The translations under genes were made by a program, and so were the position numbers. Below the pieces are notes generated by a model. The model ran no database searches and had not been told where the DNA came from. It saw only the letters and a list, made by a program, of their open reading frames with translations. Below, in pieces: positions 52,388 through 62,019 of a stretch of DNA of 64,000 bases; the first letter of the stretch is position 1, and each line of letters starts with the position of its first letter. This DNA comes from Nocardioides sp. InS609-2 (lineage in GTDB: Bacteria; Actinomycetota; Actinomycetes; Propionibacteriales; Nocardioidaceae), in the NCBI RefSeq assembly GCF_023208195.1, contig NZ_CP060034.1, positions 3,534,001 through 3,598,000 on the forward strand, read 5' to 3'.

Positions 52388-53326
52388 CTATGAAGGGTGC
52401 TCGGCCAGCCAGTCGTCGACGGGGATCGGCGTGCGGGCGACGTACCCCTCGGGCAGCAGGATGCTCCCGCGGCTGGTCAGGTAGTAGACCTGCCAGTGGT
52501 AGTAGCCGGCGAACGCCGTCGGCCGCCGCTTCATCACCTCGGCGAGCAGTGTCACGCCGCGCACGTACGCCGAGGAGTTGTTGTAGCGGTAGAGCGCACC
52601 GGGCCGGCCTCCCGGCCGGTTGAAGCCGTTCGCCGCGAGGTAGCGACCCGCGGCGAGTATCGAGTCACGGGGCGAGTTGATGTCGCCTCCTCCGCCGTAC
52701 GCCGCCCAGGTGGCGGGCAGGAACTGCATCGGTCCCTGGGCGCCGGCGGTCGACGTGGCCCGGATCCGGCCGAATGCAGTCTCGACGAGGTTGATCGCGG
52801 CGAGGTACTCCCGGTCGACTCCGGACCGGCGCTCGGCCTCCCGGGAGAAGGCACGCAGCCGCGACATCGGCGCCGGCGCGATGATCCGCCACGCGGGCAG
52901 CTCGTCGCTGAGGTCGGAGCGTCTGCTCGGGTGCATCGACCGGAACTCGCGCCGGGACGCGACGTTGTCGCGCACCAGCTGGTGCAGCCGGCGCGGCACC
53001 AGCTCGCGCACGCGGACGTCCCAGCGCGGACGGCTGCCGAGCTCCCGGTAGGCGAGCTGCTGGAGGTGCCCGGCCGCGGCAAGCGCGTCGGGAGACGTCG
53101 CCCGGTCGGCCAGGGCGTCCTCGGCGGCCACGATCTGCTCGGCAACCTCGCGCGCGGACCGGGCCGGCCGGATCACCGGCAGCGCGGCCCGGGTCGGCTG
53201 GGCCGGAGAGGCGGCCGCTGGACGCTCCGTCGCGCCGGCGACGGAGGCCGGCGCGCTGTCGCTGCACGCCTGCACGCTCATCGCGGCACACAGGAGCCAA
53301 GCACCCAGCGCGCGTCGTCCGGTCAC
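52388..53326 (-). CDS. Lytic murein transglycosylase, exported, possible lipoprotein
   Basis: 312 aa from GTG 53326. N-terminal signal ALGAWLLCAAMSVQAC, where Cys about residue 21 could be lipidated although VQAC is an imperfect lipobox. The catalytic domain (about residues 150-270) has the glutamate in INLVETAFGRIRATSTAGAQ, then GPMQFLPATWAAYGGGGDIN and ALYRYNNSSAYVRGVTLLAE, the SLT/GH23 pattern. It cleaves peptidoglycan glycan strands. TACCCT 7 nt before the start suggests leaderless transcription. The preceding helical region (residues 55-140) is probably a cell-wall contact domain. Confidence 0.9.
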   Translation of the reverse strand: MTGRRALGAWLLCAAMSVQACSDSAPASVAGATERPAAASPAQPTRAALPVIRPARSAREVAEQIVAAEDALADRATSPDALAAAGHLQQLAYRELGSRPRWDVRVRELVPRRLHQLVRDNVASRREFRSMHPSRRSDLSDELPAWRIIAPAPMSRLRAFSREAERRSGVDREYLAAINLVETAFGRIRATSTAGAQGPMQFLPATWAAYGGGGDINSPRDSILAAGRYLAANGFNRPGGRPGALYRYNNSSAYVRGVTLLAEVMKRRPTAFAGYYHWQVYYLTSRGSILLPEGYVARTPIPVDDWLAEHPS

Positions 53327-53333
53327 GATCTCG

Positions 53334-53339
53334 AGGGTA
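53334..53339 (-). promoter_or_regulatory. Candidate -10 box for the lytic transglycosylase gene, leaderless type
   Basis: Minus strand TACCCT, 7 nt, then GTG 53326. Confidence 0.45.
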
Positions 53340-53344
53340 GGCGA

Positions 53345-54124
53345 TCAGCAGCGTTCGTCGACGCCACCGACCGTGACATCGCGGTCGCGCAGCACGATCG
53401 GCAGCCGGTCACCCCAAGCCTGGCAGGCTGCGTCGAAGTCCTGGCGGCGGTACTCCACGACGAGCACGCGATCGTCGTACCCCGCGGCGTACCGCCCGCA
53501 CTCGTCGTACCGGCCGCACTCCTCGGCCACCGCGAAGTCGAAGCCGATCCCAGGGCCGCGGCCGGTGAGCCCGGCGGCGTTCTTCTGGGCGATGGCGAGG
53601 CCGTTCCGGTGTGCCCGGACGGCGAGCAGCCGGGCCAGGGACACGTTGTCGGCGGGGTCGACCAGGCCACGGGAACGCGACCACGAGTCCAGGTTGTCGG
53701 GTTCGACGGCGGCGAAGCCGTCGCGAGCGCAGCCGTCGATCCAGCGGCCGACGATGCGGGCGATGCGGGCCCGCTTCGAGCGGGTGCGGGTGTCGAGCAG
53801 CCACTCGCCCCAGGCGCCGTCGACGACTGGCCGCCCGTGTTGCTTGAGGACGAGCTGCCAGTGTGCCGGTGACCGCCAGAACGCCCGCTCACCCGGCTGG
53901 GCCTGGAAGGCGTTGACGTAACAGACGTTGTACGCGCCGGGTGCGGGTGGCTCGCTCCGATCGCGCGACACGGTGCCGACGCTTGCGGCGGGGGTGGACG
54001 CCCCGCCGATCTGGTAGGCCCAGTCGCTCGCGGGATCAGGAAGGGCCACGTCGGCTGCCGCGATTGCCGGCGGGGCAGAGATCGCGACGAGCCCCACGAC
54101 CACGGCAACCGCGCGACGCCACAT
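53345..54124 (-). CDS. Secreted GH114-like glycoside hydrolase (endo-alpha-1,4-polygalactosaminidase family)
   Basis: 259 aa. Signal peptide RRAVAVVVGLVAISAPPAIA with AxA cleavage. The mature part fits the GH114/TM1410 TIM barrel: VCYVNAFQAQPGERAFW, LDTRTRSKRARIARIVGRWI, CARDGFAAVEPDNLDSW with the likely acidic catalytic residues (E-x-D) near residue 145, and GLAIAQKNAAGL. Family members cleave galactosaminogalactan-type polymers, so action on an amino-sugar polysaccharide is plausible. The start at 54124 is supported by TATGCT 7 nt upstream; the alternative ATG 54136 lies inside that box. Four cysteines are conserved near the C-terminus. Confidence 0.8.
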   Translation of the reverse strand: MWRRAVAVVVGLVAISAPPAIAAADVALPDPASDWAYQIGGASTPAASVGTVSRDRSEPPAPGAYNVCYVNAFQAQPGERAFWRSPAHWQLVLKQHGRPVVDGAWGEWLLDTRTRSKRARIARIVGRWIDGCARDGFAAVEPDNLDSWSRSRGLVDPADNVSLARLLAVRAHRNGLAIAQKNAAGLTGRGPGIGFDFAVAEECGRYDECGRYAAGYDDRVLVVEYRRQDFDAACQAWGDRLPIVLRDRDVTVGGVDERC

Positions 54125-54131
54125 GATCGGC

Positions 54132-54137
54132 AGCATA
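54132..54137 (-). promoter_or_regulatory. Candidate -10 box for the GH114-like gene, leaderless type
   Basis: Minus strand TATGCT, 7 nt, then ATG 54124. It selects this ATG over the one at 54136. Confidence 0.5.
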
Positions 54138-54250
54138 GGCGCAACTGGCGTCGTCACTTCGGATGGTTCGGAGTAGTCCGTTGTGACCAGATTCGGGTCA
54201 GATCCGTGTCGAACCCTGAAGTCACCGCTGGGTCGGCCGAACATGGAGGC

Positions 54251-54433
54251 ATGAGGAACACGGCCGATACCAGCAACGGGGCGACGCGCACTCGTCACCT
54301 GTCGCACGACCGACCCTGCTACTCCTGCGGACACGCGATGCACTCCTACCTGCCGTGCTCCGACAGCTGCACGTGCACCCCGCAGCTGGCGCCCGGCCTG
54401 CCCGCGGCGCGGCCGGGGCTCGTCACCGCCTGA
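54251..54433 (+). CDS. Small cysteine-rich protein
   Basis: 60 aa from ATG 54251; an in-frame GTG at 54206 would add 15 residues. Cysteine and histidine pattern: RPCYSCGHAMHSYLPCSDSC then TCTP, that is C-x2-C-x10-C-x3-C-x-C, suggesting a zinc knuckle or disulfide cluster. No signal peptide. The codons used are GC3-rich like real genes. GGAGG sits only one base before the ATG, so the true start may be elsewhere. Not recognised. Confidence 0.5.
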   Translation: MRNTADTSNGATRTRHLSHDRPCYSCGHAMHSYLPCSDSCTCTPQLAPGLPAARPGLVTA

Positions 54434-54437
54434 CGCT

Positions 54438-54476
54438 CCCTCGAAGCAAGCCCTCGAAGCAAGCCCGCGAAGCAAG
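54438..54476 (+). repeat. 13-bp tandem repeat, three copies, upstream of mfd
   Basis: CCCTCGAAGCAAG at 54438-54450 and 54451-54463, and CCCGCGAAGCAAG at 54464-54476. It directly precedes the mfd promoter region. Confidence 0.85.
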
Positions 54477-54495
54477 GACGCCGCGCAGCGCGCCG

Positions 54496-54501
54496 TAGAC
54501 T
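54496..54501 (+). promoter_or_regulatory. Candidate -10 box for mfd
   Basis: TAGACT, about 70 nt before the mfd start. Downstream a CCCCC-T-GCC / GGC-C-GGGGG stem (about 54511-54535) lies in the leader. Confidence 0.4.
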
Positions 54502-54569
54502 GGGCCCACACCCCCTGCCTTTCGTGGCCGGGGGCTGTCGTGTTGTGTTCCCAGCCCGAGAGTGAGTCC

Positions 54570-57500
54570 GTGAGCCTGAGCCCCGCCCTGGAGGCGCTGG
54601 TCCCTGCCGTGTTGGCCGACCCCGTGCTGGCCGAGTCGGTGACCGACGCCCACGAAGGCAGCGTCTCGGGGCTCGACCTCACCGGTCCCGCCGCGCTGCG
54701 CCCGTTCATCGTGCGCGGGCTCGTCGACGCCGGCCGGCAGGTGCTGGTCGTCACCGCGACCACCCGCGAGGCCGAGGACCTCGTCGTCGAGCTCGGCGAC
54801 CTGATCGACCCGACCACGATCGGCTACTACCCGAGCTGGGAGACGCTGCCGCACGAGCGCCTCAGTCCGCGCAGCGACACCGTCGGCCGCCGGCTGGCTG
54901 TGCTCCGCCGCCTCCGGCACCCCGGCTCCGACGCGTCCAACGGACCGCTCCAGGTCGTGGTCGCCCCCGTGCGTTCGATCCTCCAGCCGCAGGTCAAGGG
55001 GCTGGCCGATCTCGCGCCGGTCGAGCTGGTGCCCGGCCAGACACTGGCGCTCGAGGACGTCGTCCGCGGCCTCGCCGACGCGGCGTACTCGCGGGTCGAC
55101 CTGGTCGAGAAGCGCGGCGAGTTCGCGGTGCGCGGTGGCATCGTCGACGTGTTCCCGCCGACTGAGGAGCACCCGCTGCGGGTGGAGTTCTGGGGCGACG
55201 ACGTCGAGGAGATCCGCACGTTCTCGGTCGCCGACCAGCGCACCCTGGAGCCCGTCGAGCGGCTCTGGGCGCCCCCGTGCCGCGAGCTGCTCCTGACCGA
55301 GGAGGTACGACGCCGCGCGGCCGAGCTGGGCCGTGCCCACCCCACGCTGCTCGAGCTCACCGACAAGATGGCCGCCGGCATCGCGGTCGAGGGCATGGAG
55401 TCGCTCGCACCCGTGCTCGTCGACGACATGGAGCTGCTCGTCGACCTGCTGCCCGAGAAGACGCACGTGCTCGTGCTCGACCCCGAGCGGGTCCGCTCCC
55501 GCGCCCACGACCTGGTCGCGACGAGCGACGAGTTCCTCGGCGCGAGCTGGGCAGCGGCCGCGAGCGGCGGCATCGCTCCCATCGACCTCGGCGCGGCGTC
55601 GTACCGCTCGATCGCCGACGTCCGTGAGCACACCATCGCGCGGGCGTTGGCCTGGTGGTCGATGAGCCCGTTCGGGCTGGGCGACACCGCAGACCTGGCC
55701 GAGCTCGACATCGACGTGCGCGTCGGCGCCGTCGAGTCGCGCACCATCGCGGCGCTACCGGCCGAGAGCTACCGCGGCGACCTCGAGCGCGCGATCGCCG
55801 ACATCCGGGGCTATCTCGGCGACGGCTTCCGCGTCGTGATCGTGCACCAGGGACACGGGCCCGCGCAGCGCCTCGTCGAGGTGCTCGGCGAGCACGACAT
55901 CGCGGCCCGGCTGACAACCGACGGCGACCACACCCCCGGCGTCGTCACGGTCTCCACCGGCTGCCTCAGCCACGGGTTCGTCGATGCGAACCTCCGTCTC
56001 GCCGTCATCACCGGCGACGACCTGTCCGGCCAGAAGGCGTCCACGCGCGACATGCGCAAGATGCCGGCCCGTCGCAAGAAGCAGATCGACCCGCTCGAGC
56101 TGACCGCCGGCGACTACGTCGTGCACGAGAAGCACGGCGTCGGCCGCTTCGTCGAGATGAAGCAGCGCGAGATCCAGGGCGCGATCCGCGAGTACCTCGT
56201 CCTCGAGTACGGCGCGGCCAAGCGTGGTGCCCCGCCGGACCGGCTCTTCGTGCCTGCCGACACCCTCGACCAGGTCACCCGATACGTCGGCGGCGAGTCG
56301 CCCAGCCTCGACCGCCTCGGCGGCGCCGACTGGACCAAGCGCAAGGCCCGTGCCCGCAAGGCGGTCCGCGAGATCGCCGCCGAGCTGATCAAGCTGTACG
56401 CCGCCCGGCAGGCCACCAAGGGCTACGCCTTCGGCCCCGACACCCCGTGGCAGCGCGAGCTCGAGGACGCCTTCCCGTTCCATGAGACGCCCGACCAGCT
56501 CACCACGGTCGACGAGGTCAAGGCCGACATGCGTCGTACGGTCCCGATGGACCGGCTCGTCTGCGGCGACGTGGGCTACGGCAAGACCGAGATCGCGGTG
56601 CGCGCGGCGTTCAAGGCGGTGCAGGAGGGCAAGCAGGTCGCCGTGCTCGTGCCGACCACGCTGCTGGTGACCCAGCACTTCTCGACGTTCTCCGAGCGGA
56701 TGAGCGGCTTCCCCGTCGTGCTCAAGGGACTCAGTCGCTTCCAGACCGACAAGGAGGCCCGCGAGGTCATCGCCGGCCTTGCCGACGGCACCGTCGACAT
56801 CGTCATCGGCACCCACCGGCTGCTCAGCGGCGAGATCAAGATGAAGGACCTCGGGCTGATCATCGTCGACGAGGAGCAGCGGTTCGGTGTCGAGCACAAG
56901 GAGCAGATGAAGCGGCTGCGCACGTCGGTCGACGTGCTCGCGATGAGTGCGACGCCGATCCCGCGGACGCTCGAGATGGCGGTCACCGGCATCCGGGAGA
57001 TGTCGACGATCACCACTCCGCCCGAGGAACGGCACCCGGTGCTGACCTACGTCGGCGCCTACGAGGACCGCCAGGTCGTCGCCGCCGTACGCCGCGAGCT
57101 GTTGCGCGAGGGCCAGGTGTTCTACATCCACAACCGGGTGCAGAGCATCGAGAAGGCCGCCGCCAAGCTGCGCGAGCTGGTGCCCGAGGCCCGGGTGGCG
57201 ACGGCGCACGGCCAGATGGGGGAGCACCAGCTCGAGCAGGTGATGCTCGACTTCTGGGAGAAGCGCTTCGACGTGCTCGTGTGCACCACCATCGTCGAGT
57301 CGGGCCTCGACGTCTCCAACGCCAACACCATGATCATCGAGCGCGCCGACACCCTCGGCCTCTCTCAGTTGCACCAGCTGCGTGGCCGGGTCGGTCGTTC
57401 CCGCGAGCGGGCCTACGCCTACTTCCTCTACCCGGCCGAGAAGCCGCTCACCGAGACCGCCCACGAACGCCTCGCGACGCTGGCCCAGCACTCCGACCTC

Positions 57501-58142
57501 GGTGGCGGCATGGCCATCGCCATGAAGGACCTCGAGATCCGTGGCGCAGGCAACCTGCTCGGCGGCGAGCAGTCCGGCCACATCGCCGATGTCGGCTTCG
57601 ACCTCTACGTCCGCCTGGTCGGCGAGGCGGTGTCGCAGTTCCGCGGCGAGGAGGAGCCCGAGGACGCCGGCGAGGTCCGCATCGAGCTGCCCGTCGACGC
57701 CCACCTGCCGCACGACTACGTCTCCAGCGAGCGGCTGCGGCTCGAGATGTACAAGCGCATGTCGGAGGCCAGGGGCGACGAGGACGTCGACGGGATCCGC
57801 GAGGAGCTCGTCGACCGGTACGGCGAGCCGCCCGAGGTCGTCGAGACCTTGCTCCTGGTCGCGCGTTTCCGCGCCCGCGCCCGGCAGGCCGGGCTGCACG
57901 AGATCGGCCTGGCCGGCAAGAACATGCGCTTCGCACCGGTCGACCTGCCCGACTCCCGCGTCGTACGCCTACAGCGCCTGTACCCGCAGAGCCGGGTGCT
58001 CACCCAGCTCGGCGCGGTGCTCGTGCCGCGACCGGTCGGGTCGGCGGCAGGCACCGGGCGCGCCCTGCTTGAATGGGCCCGTGCGGTGATCGACACGGTC
58101 CTCGACCCGCCCGATGCAGCCCCAGTCAAGGAGAAATCGTGA
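54570..58142 (+). CDS. mfd: Transcription-repair coupling factor Mfd
   Basis: 1190 aa. It removes RNA polymerase stalled at lesions and recruits UvrAB. Domains in order: UvrB-homology region (about residues 1-340, IGYYPSWETLPHERLSP), RNA-polymerase-interaction CarD-like domain (about 510-590, GDYVVHEKHGVGRFVEMKQR), RecG-like helicase with Walker A GDVGYGKTEIAVRAAF near 666, DEEQRFGVEHKEQ near 767 and VESGLDVSNANTMIIERAD motif, then the C-terminal TRCF domain. GTG 54570 (MSLSPALEALVP) fits family length; the frame starts at 54540. It overlaps the next gene (GTGA). Confidence 0.96.
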   Translation: MSLSPALEALVPAVLADPVLAESVTDAHEGSVSGLDLTGPAALRPFIVRGLVDAGRQVLVVTATTREAEDLVVELGDLIDPTTIGYYPSWETLPHERLSPRSDTVGRRLAVLRRLRHPGSDASNGPLQVVVAPVRSILQPQVKGLADLAPVELVPGQTLALEDVVRGLADAAYSRVDLVEKRGEFAVRGGIVDVFPPTEEHPLRVEFWGDDVEEIRTFSVADQRTLEPVERLWAPPCRELLLTEEVRRRAAELGRAHPTLLELTDKMAAGIAVEGMESLAPVLVDDMELLVDLLPEKTHVLVLDPERVRSRAHDLVATSDEFLGASWAAAASGGIAPIDLGAASYRSIADVREHTIARALAWWSMSPFGLGDTADLAELDIDVRVGAVESRTIAALPAESYRGDLERAIADIRGYLGDGFRVVIVHQGHGPAQRLVEVLGEHDIAARLTTDGDHTPGVVTVSTGCLSHGFVDANLRLAVITGDDLSGQKASTRDMRKMPARRKKQIDPLELTAGDYVVHEKHGVGRFVEMKQREIQGAIREYLVLEYGAAKRGAPPDRLFVPADTLDQVTRYVGGESPSLDRLGGADWTKRKARARKAVREIAAELIKLYAARQATKGYAFGPDTPWQRELEDAFPFHETPDQLTTVDEVKADMRRTVPMDRLVCGDVGYGKTEIAVRAAFKAVQEGKQVAVLVPTTLLVTQHFSTFSERMSGFPVVLKGLSRFQTDKEAREVIAGLADGTVDIVIGTHRLLSGEIKMKDLGLIIVDEEQRFGVEHKEQMKRLRTSVDVLAMSATPIPRTLEMAVTGIREMSTITTPPEERHPVLTYVGAYEDRQVVAAVRRELLREGQVFYIHNRVQSIEKAAAKLRELVPEARVATAHGQMGEHQLEQVMLDFWEKRFDVLVCTTIVESGLDVSNANTMIIERADTLGLSQLHQLRGRVGRSRERAYAYFLYPAEKPLTETAHERLATLAQHSDLGGGMAIAMKDLEIRGAGNLLGGEQSGHIADVGFDLYVRLVGEAVSQFRGEEEPEDAGEVRIELPVDAHLPHDYVSSERLRLEMYKRMSEARGDEDVDGIREELVDRYGEPPEVVETLLLVARFRARARQAGLHEIGLAGKNMRFAPVDLPDSRVVRLQRLYPQSRVLTQLGAVLVPRPVGSAAGTGRALLEWARAVIDTVLDPPDAAPVKEKS

Positions 58143-58828
58143 GCACGTTCCGTCGTCACCTGGTTGCCGCGCTGGCCACCGTCTCCGTAGGGGCCATGCT
58201 GTCCGGTTGTGCGGGCAGCGCCTCGCCCGGTGTCGCGGCCGACGTCGACGGCGAGCAGATCACCGTGAGCCAGGTCGACCACGCCACCTCGGCGATCTGC
58301 ACCTCGATCGAGCCCGACCTGCGCGGTTCGGGCAACGTGGCCGCGCTGGGCAAGGTGCGCCAGTTCGTGGTCAGCCTGCTCGCGGCGTCATCGCAGGCAC
58401 GCCAGCTCGCCGCGTCGTACGACGTGAAGCCGGGCGACGAGTACTCCAGCCAGGTCGGTCAGCTGACGGAGACGGCCAAGGCATTCCCCGAGGACACCCG
58501 CGCCGACTACGTCGAGGTGATGTCGGCCGAGTCGCTGATCAACGGCGTGGTCGACGCCGTCGGCCGTGCGTCGCTCACCGAGGACGGCATCGCCGAGCCC
58601 ACCGTCGAGGCGATCACCCAGCGCGGTCGGGACCTCTTCATCTCGTGGCCCGACCAGCACCCGATCGACGTCGACCCACGCTACGGCCTCGCGGTCGTCG
58701 AGGGGCAGATCGTGCCGGCCGACACCAACCTCTCGGTCGCCGTCAGCGATGCCGCGAAGTCCGGCCTCGCCGAGGAGCCCGACCCGGTCTACGCGCGCAG
58801 CCTGCCGCGCGGCCACCGCTGCGGCTGA
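58139..58828 (+). CDS. Lipoprotein with SurA N-terminal-like domain
   Basis: 229 aa from GTG 58139 with AAGGAG 6 nt upstream. Lipobox MLSGC near residue 20 (VAALATVSVGAMLSG then Cys). The mature part, GVAADVDGEQITVSQVDHAT and a helix-rich body, matches the SurA N-terminal chaperone domain, without a PpiC prolyl isomerase domain. The likely role is secretion or folding at the cell surface. It lies between mfd and mazG, as in related genomes, and is coupled to mfd by a GTGA overlap. Confidence 0.87.
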   Translation: MSTFRRHLVAALATVSVGAMLSGCAGSASPGVAADVDGEQITVSQVDHATSAICTSIEPDLRGSGNVAALGKVRQFVVSLLAASSQARQLAASYDVKPGDEYSSQVGQLTETAKAFPEDTRADYVEVMSAESLINGVVDAVGRASLTEDGIAEPTVEAITQRGRDLFISWPDQHPIDVDPRYGLAVVEGQIVPADTNLSVAVSDAAKSGLAEEPDPVYARSLPRGHRCG

Positions 58829-58835
58829 CCCGCTC

Positions 58836-59429
58836 ATGTCCGCTTCCGGCGCGTCCCTCGTCGAGTTCCTCGAGGTGATGCGCCGGCTGCGCGCCGAGTG
58901 CGAGTGGAAGCAGTCGCAGACGCACCGGTCGCTGGCGCGCTACCTGCTCGAGGAGTCGCACGAGACCCTAGAGGCCATCGACAGCGGTGACCCCGAGCAC
59001 CTGCGTGAGGAGCTCGGTGACCTGCTGCTCCAGATCTACTTCCATGCCGTGATCGCCGAGGAGTCCGGCGACTTCACCATCGACGACGTCGCCGGCGGCA
59101 TCATCGAGAAGATGGTGCGCCGCAACCCGCACGTCTTCGGCACCGAGCGTGACGGCGCGATGACGCCGGCGGAGGTCAACACGCTGTGGGAGTCGGTGAA
59201 GGCGGCCGAGAAGAAGCGGGAGTTCGTCACCGACGGCATCCCGCCCGGGCTGCCGGCGCTGCTCTACGCAGACAAGGTGCTCGACCGGCTCACGCGAGCT
59301 GGCGACCCCGTCACGGTGGCGGCGTCGCCGGATCTCGGTGAGCGGTTGCTGGCCCTGGTGGCCGAGGCGCGCGCCGACGGCGTGGATCCCGAGCAGGCCC
59401 TGCGCGACGCCGTACGACGTCGGCTGTAG
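58836..59429 (+). CDS. mazG: MazG nucleoside triphosphate pyrophosphohydrolase
   Basis: 197 aa. It hydrolyses NTPs and dNTPs to monophosphates, including oxidised nucleotides in mycobacterial homologues. Metal site: LLEESHETLEAIDSGD (E-E-x-x-E) near residue 32 and LREELGDLLLQIYFHAVIAE (E-x-x-D) near 55. Conserved MVRRNPHVFGTE and LWESVKAAEKKRE follow. ATG 58836 comes 7 bp after the previous stop. The C-terminal KVLDRLTRAG extension is shorter than the two-domain enterobacterial form, as is usual in actinobacteria. Confidence 0.93.
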   Translation: MSASGASLVEFLEVMRRLRAECEWKQSQTHRSLARYLLEESHETLEAIDSGDPEHLREELGDLLLQIYFHAVIAEESGDFTIDDVAGGIIEKMVRRNPHVFGTERDGAMTPAEVNTLWESVKAAEKKREFVTDGIPPGLPALLYADKVLDRLTRAGDPVTVAASPDLGERLLALVAEARADGVDPEQALRDAVRRRL

Positions 59430-59924
59430 CTACCAGCCGTGCGTGCCCGGCTCGCCCTTGAACGGCCCGGCGACCGAGTCGGTGATCCAGCCGCCGTAGA
59501 AGCCGCCGGCCTGCGGCCGCACCACCTCGCCGTCGACGACGCAGCGGTCGACCAGCGACGGCATCACCGCGACGTGGTCGACCAGCGCCTCGAAGCCACG
59601 GGTCGGTGTCGGGTAGGTCCAGCCCGCCCGGGGCGCGGTGCGGTCGGGCGTGACGAGGTCGAAGTACGACGCGGCGCCCTTCCACTCGCAGAACGTCGAG
59701 CCGCTCACCGGCACCAGCACACCGTCGACGAAGTCGACCGCGGGCACGTAGAACGTGGGCGGGTGGCTGGTCTCCAGCACCCGCAGCGACCGGCGCGTGC
59801 TGGCGATCGTCACGCCACCGAGCACGATCCCGACCAGCGCGTCGCTCGTCACGAGCGCGGGCGGTCGCGGGTAGTCCCAGACCGACTCCTGGCCGGGTCC
59901 GGGACGGTCAGGCTTGGCGCGCAT
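59430..59924 (-). CDS. DUF427 domain protein
   Basis: 164 aa. The C-terminal part has the DUF427 fold: VGIVLGGVTIASTRRSLRVL, HPPTFYVPAVDF, STFCEWKGAASYFDL, WTYPTPTRGFEAL, VDGEVVRPQAGGFYGGWIT. Start at 59924 (MRAKPDRPGPGQESVWDYPR). Many actinobacteria carry this small cytoplasmic protein; its function is unknown. Its stop is adjacent to the mazG stop (convergent, 0 bp gap). The frame is open further upstream through a decayed permease gene, which is not part of it. Confidence 0.85.
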   Translation of the reverse strand: MRAKPDRPGPGQESVWDYPRPPALVTSDALVGIVLGGVTIASTRRSLRVLETSHPPTFYVPAVDFVDGVLVPVSGSTFCEWKGAASYFDLVTPDRTAPRAGWTYPTPTRGFEALVDHVAVMPSLVDRCVVDGEVVRPQAGGFYGGWITDSVAGPFKGEPGTHGW

Positions 59925-60460
59925 CTCGCAAACGTACAAGCCATCTCCCCGCCACTCCCACGACGAGGACGTCGACCCCCGCGACCACCGACACCGCCGG
60001 CAGCGTGGCCACGAGGACGAGACAGCCGAGCAGGCCGACCACATTGAGCGCCCGTGGCCAGCGCCGTTGGGACGCTCGGCTGCCGGAACGCCGCCGCGTT
60101 GGCGACCGCGTAGTAGACCAGAACCCCGCAGCTCGAGAACCCGATCGCGCCACGCAGGTCGAAGAAGAGCACGAGTACGACGATGGCAGCGCCCGCCGCC
60201 GCGTGCCGGAGCCACGGCGTACCCGGGACGGCGTACGCCGCGAACGTCATCGCCATGGCCGCACACGACGCGGTCTTGCCGACCACGAAGCCCCACCCGG
60301 CGAGGAAGCCCCACTACGGCGCGAGGACCTCGCGGCCGTAGACCTAGGTGCCGCCCGAGGTGGGGTAGGTCATCGCGAGCTGCGCGCAGGCGATCGCGTT
60401 GCACAGGGCCACGAACGCCGCGACCGCAAGGCTGACCATCCGACGAACGACATCGGGGAC
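59908..60460 (-). pseudogene. Amino-acid permease (APC family), decayed fragment
   Basis: Minus-strand remnants in order: VSLAVAAFVALCNAIACAQL, AMTYPTSGGT, stop TAG (60344-60346) where family members have Tyr, VYGREVLAP, stop TAG (60314-60316), WGFLAGWGFVVGKTASCAAM, AAIVVLVLFFDLRGAIGFS, then a frame change near 60060-60085 and RALNVVGLLGCLVLVATLPA. The SGGTYVYGRExLGPxWGFLA block is a hallmark of APC transporters. The N-terminal about 50 residues and the C-terminal half are absent. Two nonsense codons plus a frameshift make it certainly non-functional. It lies between the DUF427 gene and eno. Confidence 0.85.
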
Positions 60461-60595
60461 CGAGCTCCGGCCCCCTCGGTCATCGTCGAGCCCGAGATCG
60501 CTGAGGTCCTCGACCTGGGTGATGGCAGGAAGTGCGCACAGTGGCGCTCGGAGGCGCGGGCCGAAAAGAAGATCCTGTGCCGCTGATCCAGAAGT

Positions 60596-60626
60596 GACGG
60601 CGCCGGTCCTCGGGACCGGCGCCGTC
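60596..60626 (+). terminator. Very strong stem-loop upstream of eno
   Basis: GACGGCGCCGGTCC (60596-60609), loop TCG, GGACCGGCGCCGTC (60613-60626): a perfect 14-bp stem with a 3-nt loop and no U-tract. It follows a short plus-strand coding-like fragment that ends at 60586 and precedes the eno promoter, so it is a likely terminator. Confidence 0.65.
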
Positions 60627-60668
60627 CACGCCCGCAGGTGCCCGGAGCGCGCCGAACCGGAGGGCCGA

Positions 60669-60674
60669 TAGGCT
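60669..60674 (+). promoter_or_regulatory. Candidate -10 box for eno
   Basis: TAGGCT, about 47 nt before the eno GTG. No clear -35. Confidence 0.35.
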
Positions 60675-60702
60675 GCGACGCGCTCGTCCAAGACTTCCCT
60701 GA

Positions 60703-61998
<1,296 letters not shown>

Positions 61999-62019
61999 AT
62001 CGGTCATCCTTAGTCAGAC

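Noticed and set aside
55755..57899. 714-codon minus-strand frame opposite mfd
   Set aside because: Antisense shadow; mfd motifs are all on the plus strand.
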